Source of the DNA: an uncultured Spirochaetales bacterium
Lineage (GTDB): Bacteria; Spirochaetota; Spirochaetia; Sphaerochaetales; Sphaerochaetaceae
Length of the DNA stretch: 42,948 nt
Direction of reading: 5' to 3'
NCBI GenBank assembly: GCA_949285905.1
Contig: CASDZV010000037.1
Location: forward strand, 1 to 42,948
Of the stretch, positions 24,531 through 31,672 are shown piece after piece. The notes beneath the pieces were generated by a model. That model was not told where the DNA came from, did not search any database, and saw only the letters and a list, made by a program, of their open reading frames with translations. The position numbers were made by a program, and so were the translations under genes. The stretch's first letter is position 1, and each line of letters begins with the position of its first letter.

Positions 24531-25748
24531 ATGATTGAGCGAACGATATCAAAACGTGTGAAGTCACTTTCTGAAGATTTCAAGGTCCTTCTTGCAACAG
24601 GAGCAAGGCAGGTCGGAAAGACCACATTGCTGAAGATGCTACGTGAGGATAATCGAAATTATATCAATCTCGATAACAGAACGTCTCTTGATCTTGCAAA
24701 GAATGATCCAGAGATGTTTTTCCTAGTGAATCCAGTTCCATGCATGATTGATGAAGTTCAGAGGGCGCCAGGACTGATTCTGAAGATAAAGGAGCTTGTA
24801 GATTCTGATGACAGAAAAAACCAGATATGGCTTACAGGTAGCCAGAAACCTCGATTGAAGAAGCATGTTGCCGATACATTAGCCGGTAGAGTCGTAGCGG
24901 TTGATGTTTTTCCTCTATCACAGGCCGAGAAACAATGCGAACCATATAGACCTTCTTTTTATCCATCTTTCAATGGGCGATTACCGGCTTGCTGGGATAA
25001 TAATGAAACCCTTGAGAATATTGTTGTTGGCGGATATCCGGAATTACAGTACATCAAGAAAGAGAATAGGGCAGATTGGTTCAATTCATATATCAGTACG
25101 TATATCTTGGGTGATATAAAGGATGAAGATGATACTAATATCAATATTCTGGATTTCCAGAAATTCATGATGATTCTTGCCGCAAGAAATGCAGAGCCTG
25201 TCAATTATTCTTCCATAGCATCCGAAGCCAATTTGAGTGCATATAAGGTAAAGAACCTTATTTCTCTTCTTGTTTCATATGGAATAATATACCTTCTTCC
25301 GCCTTATTCAGGAAATGTACTGAAGAGTGTCGTTAAGACACCTCGGATGTATTTCACAGATTCCGGGTTATGCTGTCATTTTCTTGGGATTGAAGATTCT
25401 GATGGCCTTTTATCTCATCCTCTGGCTGGCCGTATATTTGAATCGTATGCCGTAGGAGAGATTATCCGCAATGCGAGAAATAATGCAGATTTCGCAAGTT
25501 TCTATTTCTATCGTGAAGAACCGAAGAACAAGGGTTATGGTTCAGCTGAGATAGATCTTATCAAGGAGAAGAGCGGTGTTTTGTATCCATTTGAGATTAA
25601 GCTTAACGCCTCTCCTGTACTGAGTATGGCCCGCTGGTTTGAACGCATTCCTGAAGATAAACGAGGTATGGGAACTATAGTCTGCATGAGCAGAGAAAAG
25701 ACTATGCTTTCAAAAGATGTCCTTGTACTTCCTGTATCGATGATTTGA
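24531..25748 (+). CDS. AAA ATPase with C-terminal DUF4143 domain (second copy)
   Basis: A 405-residue AAA_14/DUF4143 protein. Walker A is TGARQVGKTTLLKML (about residues 22-36), Walker B is PCMIDEVQRAP, and LTGSQKPRLKKHVADTLAGR follows as the sensor region. The C-terminal part has a helical stretch, then AEIDLIKEKSGVLYPFEIKL, an E-I-D...E-I-K nuclease-like signature better conserved than in the copy at 1474-2682. The two proteins are clearly divergent members, not a recent duplication. It sits in a 1.6-kb segment flanked by 46-bp direct repeats, which marks it as a horizontally gained cassette. No SD is evident before the ATG. Cellular role is unknown. Confidence 0.9.
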   Translation: MIERTISKRVKSLSEDFKVLLATGARQVGKTTLLKMLREDNRNYINLDNRTSLDLAKNDPEMFFLVNPVPCMIDEVQRAPGLILKIKELVDSDDRKNQIWLTGSQKPRLKKHVADTLAGRVVAVDVFPLSQAEKQCEPYRPSFYPSFNGRLPACWDNNETLENIVVGGYPELQYIKKENRADWFNSYISTYILGDIKDEDDTNINILDFQKFMMILAARNAEPVNYSSIASEANLSAYKVKNLISLLVSYGIIYLLPPYSGNVLKSVVKTPRMYFTDSGLCCHFLGIEDSDGLLSHPLAGRIFESYAVGEIIRNARNNADFASFYFYREEPKNKGYGSAEIDLIKEKSGVLYPFEIKLNASPVLSMARWFERIPEDKRGMGTIVCMSREKTMLSKDVLVLPVSMI

Positions 25749-25932
25749 AGCAGGACTGCAATTGCTTACAGCATAAATGATTGACACCGAGAACGTGCAG
25801 ATCTTATATCCAGTGGCTCCACGTTCTTTGCGATGCCAATGACATGTATGCCGTTTTCAGAATCGCTGAATCCGATGCTGAGAATGTGATTTCAAGCTAA
25901 TGCAAAGTCAGCTGTAGTTATTCCGTAGCATG

Positions 25933-25978
25933 ACAGGGAAAGCCTGTACATTCACACTGTCTGTAAAATAGCAGATTC
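25933..25978. repeat. 46-bp direct repeat, right copy
   Basis: Identical to 24307-24352. This copy is out of its gene context and lies 29 bp before the end of the convergent EamA gene. The 25749-25932 stretch between the ATPase and this copy shows no gene. Confidence 0.95.
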
Positions 25979-26006
25979 AGATGTATCGGGTTTGGGGCAG
26001 CGTTTT

Positions 26007-26858
26007 TCATGCTCCGCTGTTCAGCAGTATGACAGCAGGGATTATCATAACAATGCTGAGCATACTCCATTTTGATAGCTTTTCCCTGAATATGAGAATA
26101 CCTGCAACCATGACTATGAGTATTGCGCCGACGCTGTATGTCGGGTATGCGATGTATGCACTTACATATGGTAATGATTTCAGAAGCAGAAGAGAAGATA
26201 GGTAATTAGGTATTCCAAGGCAAAGCCCTATTGCTATCTCATTTCTCCCGATTCTTCCATGTTTTTTAATCGTGATTACAATGCAGATAGCCGCGGCAGA
26301 CAAGAATGTCGCACCCATGAACCAGTCATCCAGATTCCTGTTGCCGAATACTTCAAATATTTTCAGAAAGCTGTCTGTGAGCCCATTGGTGATAAGACTG
26401 AGGAAGAGGAGGCCAAAGGCTGGCCTGATTCTTCCTTCGGCTTTCTCTGCGGGAATGTTCATCACACAGAATGCGGCCAGTACCATAATAATTGATAGTC
26501 CCTGCATCGGAGTCGGACGCTCTCCGAAGAAAACAATTGAGAGGCATGTCGGTACCATGACACCAAGCCGGGCAAATACAGCTTGAAGTGCCGCCCCGTT
26601 CCTCTTCACGTTCAGCTGGTTCATCACCATTCCTGCTAAATACAGAAATCCATTTACCGCTGCGAAGATGAGAGCGATTGAGAAATCTGCATTCAGCACG
26701 GGAAGGTCTGATCCTATGCGCGAGATAAGAAAAGGTATGAGACAGGCGGAATAATTGACTGCGAACATGCCGTATTTGTCATGCTCCCATCGTTCGCTGA
26801 CCTTCAGGACGAGAGAAACCATCGCACTGCAGATGAATGCTGCAATAAGAAAAAACAT
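26007..26858 (-). CDS. EamA/DMT family transporter
   Basis: A 283-residue membrane protein from the ATG at 26858, chosen because AGAGGAG lies 5 nt upstream; the frame extends ten codons further without an SD. About ten hydrophobic segments make up two EamA repeats: one around FAAVNGFLYLAGMVMNQLNVKRNG, VFARLGVMVPTCLSIVFFGE and the matching half around YVSAYIAYPTYSVGAILIVM and FREKLSKWSM. It belongs to the drug/metabolite transporter superfamily; substrates range from amino acids to nucleotide sugars and cannot be predicted. It is a single-gene unit. Confidence 0.88.
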   Translation of the reverse strand: MFFLIAAFICSAMVSLVLKVSERWEHDKYGMFAVNYSACLIPFLISRIGSDLPVLNADFSIALIFAAVNGFLYLAGMVMNQLNVKRNGAALQAVFARLGVMVPTCLSIVFFGERPTPMQGLSIIMVLAAFCVMNIPAEKAEGRIRPAFGLLFLSLITNGLTDSFLKIFEVFGNRNLDDWFMGATFLSAAAICIVITIKKHGRIGRNEIAIGLCLGIPNYLSSLLLLKSLPYVSAYIAYPTYSVGAILIVMVAGILIFREKLSKWSMLSIVMIIPAVILLNSGA

Positions 26859-26980
26859 ATGTTCTCCTCTCTCTGGATAATCTGCCATTCCTTGCTGGAT
26901 TTCACAAGGGTTATTTCTTTGGCATTTTCAGAGTGCAGCAAACACTTTCTTAACACAACAGCGATATCCACTCTTTTTAT

Positions 26981-26997
26981 TTAACAGACATCTAACT
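26981..26997 (+). promoter_or_regulatory. possible PhoP-box-like repeat upstream of alkaline phosphatase
   Basis: TTAACA (26981) and CTAACT (26992) are spaced 11 bp, the period of Bacillus-type PhoP boxes (TTAACA-N5-TTAACA). The second half-site is imperfect and no regulator is in the window, so this is a suggestion only. Confidence 0.25.
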
Positions 26998-27082
26998 GAT
27001 GTGTGCAAGATGGTCACTCCTGTCTTTGTTAGACTGCAGGCAAGTGGTGCGACCACTACTTGTTCTTGGAGGAATTAAGAAG

Positions 27083-28546
27083 ATGAAAAGATTTGCAGTA
27101 ACGCTTCTGTCTCTCATCATGGTTGTTTCCATGACTTTTGCAAATGGCAACATGGAAACGGAAAGCGCAATCAGAGAATACACAGAGAATGCTTCCCCGA
27201 AATATGTATTCATGTTCATCGGTGACGGTATGAGTTCTCCTCAGACAAATTCCGCACAGGTATTCTGTGGAATCAACGAGTCTGGACTCATCGAGCTTGA
27301 TGAGCTTACATTCACGCAGTTCCCGGTCGTCGGACTTCAGTATACACAGGATTCCACATCCTTCTGTCCGGACTCAGCATCTACAGCGACATCACTTTCT
27401 TCGGGTTATAAGACACACAGTGGTGTCATAGGAATGGGTGTGGACAGAGTCACTCCGGGTGTGACGATTGCAGAGATGCTTCATGACAAGGGCTGGAAAA
27501 TCGGTATCGTCTCGACAGTTACCATCAATCATGCAACTCCAGCTGCCTATTATGCACACATCGCTTCCAGAAATGACTACTATGATATCGGTCTGCAGAT
27601 GGCAGAGTCTGGATTCGAATATTTCGCTGGTGGTTCTGTAAACAAGGCAGAAGATGGAGACAAGTCCATCTATGAGGTACTTGAGGACAACGGATACCTT
27701 GTAACAAATGACAAGGACACAATCCTCAGCCTCAACAGTAACAGTGGCAAGGTTTATGCATATAGCCCTGTTCTTCAGGATGATGGCGCTATGCCATATG
27801 CCCTCGACGCTCCGGCAGATTCCCTCAGACTCAAGGACTTCGTTAAGAAGGGTATTGATGTACTCGATAACGAGACAGGGTTCTTCATGATGGTTGAGAG
27901 TGGTAAGATTGACTGGGCAGGCCATGCAAACGATGCACTCGCAAACATCTACGACACACTCGCATTCGATGAGGCTATCGAGGTCGCTGTAGATTTTGCA
28001 AAGAATCATCCAGACGAAACACTCATTGTCGTGACAGGTGACCACGAAACTGGTGGTATGACAATCGGGTATGCTGCAACAGGTTATAACACAGCTTTCG
28101 ACATCCTCAGAAATCAGAAGTGCTCATTCGTGAAGTTCGACTCTCTTGTTGAAGAGGAGAAGGCTGATGGCTCCTTCACATTCGGCGACATGATGGCAAT
28201 GGTTGAGGAGTATTTCGGGCTTGTCGCTCCTGGAAAGACCGCTGCAGATGAAGCATTGGTTCTCAATGACTATGAGTATGCTAAGCTCCAGAAGGCTTAT
28301 GAGGATGATCAGACAGGCAATGTTGATGGATATGAGGAGTCTCTGCTGTATGGCGGATACAATCCTATCAGCGTAACACTCACACATATCATCAACAATA
28401 AGGCTGGTATCGGCTGGACAAGCTATGCACATACAGGTCTTCCGGTTCCTGTATATGCATATGGAGAAGGAGCAGAGCTCTTTGTCGGTGCTTATGATAA
28501 CACCGAAGTCGCTCTCAAGCTCATGGATCTTACAGACGCAAGATAA
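27083..28546 (+). CDS. secreted alkaline phosphatase
   Basis: A 487-residue protein from the ATG at 27083; the long upstream frame from GTG 26999 is rejected because GGAGG at 27069-27073 precedes this ATG. The signal peptide MKRFAVTLLSLIMVVSMTFA is followed by NGNMETES, the spirochaete-style mature start. Catalytic elements are in order: FMFIGDGMSSPQ (metal Asp), PDSASTATSLSSG (the DSA nucleophile Ser), VESGKIDWAGHANDA, VVTGDHETGGM and a later His in YAHTGLPVPVYAYG. It hydrolyses phosphomonoesters outside the inner membrane to scavenge phosphate. Length and motifs are complete. A strong terminator follows the gene. Confidence 0.95.
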   Translation: MKRFAVTLLSLIMVVSMTFANGNMETESAIREYTENASPKYVFMFIGDGMSSPQTNSAQVFCGINESGLIELDELTFTQFPVVGLQYTQDSTSFCPDSASTATSLSSGYKTHSGVIGMGVDRVTPGVTIAEMLHDKGWKIGIVSTVTINHATPAAYYAHIASRNDYYDIGLQMAESGFEYFAGGSVNKAEDGDKSIYEVLEDNGYLVTNDKDTILSLNSNSGKVYAYSPVLQDDGAMPYALDAPADSLRLKDFVKKGIDVLDNETGFFMMVESGKIDWAGHANDALANIYDTLAFDEAIEVAVDFAKNHPDETLIVVTGDHETGGMTIGYAATGYNTAFDILRNQKCSFVKFDSLVEEEKADGSFTFGDMMAMVEEYFGLVAPGKTAADEALVLNDYEYAKLQKAYEDDQTGNVDGYEESLLYGGYNPISVTLTHIINNKAGIGWTSYAHTGLPVPVYAYGEGAELFVGAYDNTEVALKLMDLTDAR

Positions 28547-28562
28547 TCTAATACTGCTAAGC

Positions 28563-28589
28563 GGGGGAGGCTCAGTTCTCCCCCTTTTT
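28563..28589 (+). terminator. rho-independent terminator after alkaline phosphatase
   Basis: GGGGGAG (28563-28569) and CTCCCCC (28578-28584) form a strong stem with an 8-nt loop followed by TTTTT. It ends only 9 bp before the YibE/F start codon, so that gene depends on readthrough or on a start further in. Confidence 0.92.
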
Positions 28590-28597
28590 CACGTAAT

Positions 28598-29728
28598 ATG
28601 ACAAAAACTGACAGAAAGAAGGATATTTCCTTCATAATAGCATTCCTCATCGCCTCGATTATCCTGATTGCCGTACCAACAGGATTTGAAAGAGCTATCT
28701 ACGTCAATGCAGCTGGAGCCAAAGCAGAAGTTGTAGAGACGGATGACAGTACAATCATACAGACAGGACTTTTCCGTACTGGGGACCAGCGATGCCGTGT
28801 GCGGATACTCTCTGGAGAGCATAAAGGCCTGGAGATGGATGCTGTCAATCTCCTTGCAGGCAGCCTCAAAGATGATAAGGTATTCCGTACAGGAGATATT
28901 GCATGGGTACTTGTCGAACGCGATGCCGATGATAATCCGATCTTCATCAACATGATAGATTATTACCGACTCGATAAGGAATTGATGCTTGCAGCAGTGT
29001 TTGTGATAGCACTTATAGCATTCAGCGGCCTGAGGGGAATAAGGATGGTGCTTTCATTTGCATTCGCGTTCCTCTCAATCTGGAAACTCCTTATTCCTTC
29101 TGTCCTGAAAGGCGGAAACCCGCTTCTGATGTGTGCTGTCACGCTTGTATTGCTGACTCTGGTGACGCTGCCAATGGTATCTGGAATCAACAAGCGCAGT
29201 CTTGCAGCTATTCTCGGATCATTCTCCGCGATAACCATCACATTGCTTATCTCTGTATTCATGACATGGTTCCTGCGCATCCACGGTTCTGTTCTGGAAA
29301 TGAGTGAATCTCTGCTTTACAGTGGCTTCATGGATCTTGATCTGACATCTCTCTTCTCCGGTGTTGTGTGTCTCGGGGCAGGAGGCGCCATCATGGACTT
29401 GTCAATTGATGTCTCTGCAGCGATGTGGGAGGTGAAGGAACATGCTCCAGATACAGGGAAAAGAGAGCTTTTCAAATCTGCAATGGAGGTCGGAAAAGCC
29501 GGTGTCGGCACCCAGATAACAACCCTCCTTCTTGCATACATGGGAAGTTATCTTACGCTGATGATGGTGTATATGGCACAGGCAACTCCGACTTTGAATA
29601 TATTCACATCCAAGTCGATTGCAGGCGAGATTGTACAGACATTGGCAGGAGCCTTCGGCATTGTGCTTGTCACTCCGTTCACAGCTCTGATTGGTGTATT
29701 TCTGTTTTCTGAGAAGAAAAGAACTTGA
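28598..29728 (+). CDS. YibE/F-like membrane protein
   Basis: A 376-residue membrane protein. One N-terminal membrane segment precedes an extracytoplasmic domain (about residues 30-115) containing GAKAEVVETDDS and a beta-rich region. Seven or so further segments follow. The conserved YibE/F portion includes SFAFAFLSIWKLLIPSVLKG, GAGGAIMDLSIDVSAAMWEV and VGKAGVGTQITTLLLAYMGS. This matches the family fully. A role as a permease has been proposed for YibE/F, but the substrate is unknown. It follows alkaline phosphatase in the same direction, separated by a terminator. The start codon lacks a clear SD. Confidence 0.85.
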   Translation: MTKTDRKKDISFIIAFLIASIILIAVPTGFERAIYVNAAGAKAEVVETDDSTIIQTGLFRTGDQRCRVRILSGEHKGLEMDAVNLLAGSLKDDKVFRTGDIAWVLVERDADDNPIFINMIDYYRLDKELMLAAVFVIALIAFSGLRGIRMVLSFAFAFLSIWKLLIPSVLKGGNPLLMCAVTLVLLTLVTLPMVSGINKRSLAAILGSFSAITITLLISVFMTWFLRIHGSVLEMSESLLYSGFMDLDLTSLFSGVVCLGAGGAIMDLSIDVSAAMWEVKEHAPDTGKRELFKSAMEVGKAGVGTQITTLLLAYMGSYLTLMMVYMAQATPTLNIFTSKSIAGEIVQTLAGAFGIVLVTPFTALIGVFLFSEKKRT

Positions 29729-29859
29729 GACAATACTGTACATTTCGGAAAAGAAATGTCTTCTCAGGTGTTTGATGTACTAGATTTTGCATATAGATGA
29801 TAGTCTTTTCCGATTAGTTTCGCTCTTTTTCGGTTATAGCATGAACAAAGGAGGAAAAT

Positions 29860-30345
29860 ATGACGAACGTGGAAATCTATGATTTCATCGGGGAGCTTGC
29901 AATAGCCCTCTATTCGAAGAAGATTCAGATCTCCCTTGGTTCACTCAGAGCAATCATGCTAGACAAAGGGAAGGACTATGTGAACAACAGAGGAATGGCT
30001 TCGGCTGTATCTGCTGCATACAGGAGATGGAAGGAGAAGGACCCTATCATCTACTATGCAATCGCATATACCTATACCGATAAGGAAGGCAATCTGGCGT
30101 GGGATGATCCAAGAAAGACTGTTGATTCCAAGAAGACAGAAGAACCAGAGGAAGAGGATGCACTAGCTGAAGCTGAAACAGGAGAGGCACAGGATCAGAA
30201 TGGTCTTTTCACTGATGCCGCGGTTACAGAAGCTGTTGCTGAGAAAGCCACGGAAGGAACAGCTGCTCCTGAGAAGTCTGCTGCAAAGAAGAAAAAGAAA
30301 ACTTCTTCATCCGGAGGAAAGAAGAAGGCAACAACGGAAAAGTAA
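29860..30345 (+). CDS. conserved hypothetical protein with acidic linker and Lys-rich tail
   Basis: A 161-residue protein with a strong AGGAGG before the ATG. Residues 1-85 form a compact domain (EIYDFIGELAIALYSKK, SLRAIMLDKGKDYVN, AAYRRWKEKDPIIYYAIAYTY). An acidic low-complexity linker (about 90-135) leads to a basic tail with AAKKKKKTSSSGGKKK. The tail resembles histone-H1-like or nucleoid-associated protein tails, so DNA or RNA binding is possible. No signal peptide is present. I have no named family for it. It is monocistronic or weakly linked to guaA, 132 bp downstream. Confidence 0.7.
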   Translation: MTNVEIYDFIGELAIALYSKKIQISLGSLRAIMLDKGKDYVNNRGMASAVSAAYRRWKEKDPIIYYAIAYTYTDKEGNLAWDDPRKTVDSKKTEEPEEEDALAEAETGEAQDQNGLFTDAAVTEAVAEKATEGTAAPEKSAAKKKKKTSSSGGKKKATTEK

Positions 30346-30477
30346 CAAGGGAAGCATATGCATAATTGGGGATGAGACCTGCTGGTTGTTAGTATCAGCA
30401 GGTTTTGTATTTCCTTTTATGTTTTCAGTTCTGGTCATGATTGAGAGAATCCGCTATAAAAAGCTCAAGGAGCGATT

Positions 30478-31464
30478 ATGGATTTCAAAGGTAATGTGCG
30501 TCCATCTGATATGGAGAGAATAGTTACATCCGAGCAGGCTAAGGCTTTTATAGATGAAGCTGTTGAATCTGTCAGAAAGCAGGTAGGGGATGGCAAGGTT
30601 CTTCTTGCACTCTCAGGTGGTGTCGACTCTTCTGTTGTTGCTGCGTTGCTAATTAAAGCTGTCGGGAAGAATCTTGTATGTGTTCATGTTAATCATGGAC
30701 TTCTGAGAAAAGGTGAACCAGAGCAGGTTGTGCGTGTTTTCAGACATGAGATGGAGGCAAATCTCATATATGTTGATGCTGTCGATCGTTTCCTCGATAA
30801 ACTTGCAGGTGTTGCTGAGCCAGAGCAGAAGAGAAAGATTATCGGAGCAGAATTCATCCGTGTTTTCGAGGAGGAAGCAAGAAAGCTCAGCGGTATAGGA
30901 TTCCTTGCACAGGGCACAATCTATCCAGATATTCTGGAAAGCGATGGTGTAAAGGCCCACCACAATGTAGGAGGACTTCCTGAAGATCTGCAGTTCGAGC
31001 TCGTTGAGCCGCTGAAGTTCCTTTTTAAAGATGAAGTTCGTGTAGTAGGTAAGGAGCTTGGCCTTCCAGACAGTATGGTCTATCGTCAGCCATTCCCAGG
31101 TCCTGGACTTGGTGTCAGATGTCTTGGAGCTATTACACGTGACCGCCTTGAGTGTGTCAGAGAGTCTGATGCAATTCTCAGAGAAGAGTTCGCGGCTAAT
31201 GGTCTTGAAGGAAAGGTATGGCAATATTTCACAGTTGTTCCTGATTTCAGGTCAACAGGAATCAGAGATGGAAAGAGGTCGTTTGAGTATCCTGTGATTA
31301 TCCGCGCTGTGAATACAAAAGATGCAATGACAGCAACAGTAGAGGATGTGCCATTCTCTCTTCTCAGTCATATCACTGATAGGATCCTTGCTGAAGTGAA
31401 AGGTGTTAACAGAGTCTGCTATGACATGACACCAAAGCCGGTGGGAACTATTGAGTGGGAATGA
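30478..31464 (+). CDS. guaA: GMP synthase ATP-pyrophosphatase subunit, glutaminase domain absent
   Basis: A 328-residue protein with AAGGAG 5 nt before the ATG. The PP-loop motif LLALSGGVDSSVVAALL binds ATP, and VHVNHGLLRKGE, LAQGTIYPDILES, HHNVGGLP and YRQPFPGPGLGVRC match GuaA. The dimerisation domain ends in GVNRVCYDMTPKPVGTIEWE, the normal C-terminus. Standard bacterial GuaA is about 510-525 residues, with an N-terminal class-I glutaminase. Here only the synthetase half exists, as in archaeal GuaAb, and no GATase gene is next to it. It would make GMP from XMP, using free ammonia or a glutaminase encoded elsewhere. Its 3' end is a known integration site for mobile elements. Confidence 0.93.
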   Translation: MDFKGNVRPSDMERIVTSEQAKAFIDEAVESVRKQVGDGKVLLALSGGVDSSVVAALLIKAVGKNLVCVHVNHGLLRKGEPEQVVRVFRHEMEANLIYVDAVDRFLDKLAGVAEPEQKRKIIGAEFIRVFEEEARKLSGIGFLAQGTIYPDILESDGVKAHHNVGGLPEDLQFELVEPLKFLFKDEVRVVGKELGLPDSMVYRQPFPGPGLGVRCLGAITRDRLECVRESDAILREEFAANGLEGKVWQYFTVVPDFRSTGIRDGKRSFEYPVIIRAVNTKDAMTATVEDVPFSLLSHITDRILAEVKGVNRVCYDMTPKPVGTIEWE

Positions 31465-31525
31465 TAATGAATAGCAATTTGTTTCTATAAAAGATAATGT
31501 ATTATTACTTATAATATATGTAATT

Positions 31526-31549
31526 AGCCCTGTTGAAAAACAGGGCTTT
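31526..31549 (+). terminator. rho-independent terminator of guaA
   Basis: AGCCCTGTT (31526-31534) and AACAGGGCT (31539-31547) form a perfect 9-bp stem with a GAAA tetraloop, followed by a short T-run. It separates guaA from the recombinase operon. Confidence 0.9.
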
Positions 31550-31550
31550 A

Positions 31551-31588
31551 GTTTGTGACAAACTTGTCTGTGACGAGGATTTGACGAG
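31551..31588. other. candidate recombinase binding/attachment region
   Basis: Just after the guaA terminator there is a small palindrome GTTTGTGACAAAC (31551-31563). Next come two direct copies of TGACGAG (31571-31577 and 31582-31588) 11 bp apart. Such a cluster is what an element end bound by tyrosine recombinases can look like. I found no matching copy elsewhere in the window, so the element boundary is unproven. Confidence 0.3.
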
Positions 31589-31672
31589 AAATCGCTAAAA
31601 AAATACAATTATTATGTATAAATTTTACTAGCGGAGTAATTATAATTAGTTGTACTTTTGAGGGTATTTTGA

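Noticed and set aside
27392..28045. 217-codon ORF on the minus strand
   Set aside because: It is a shadow of alkaline phosphatase; no domain, no start signals.
30649..31224. 191-codon ORF opposite guaA
   Set aside because: Shadow frame of a clearly functional gene.
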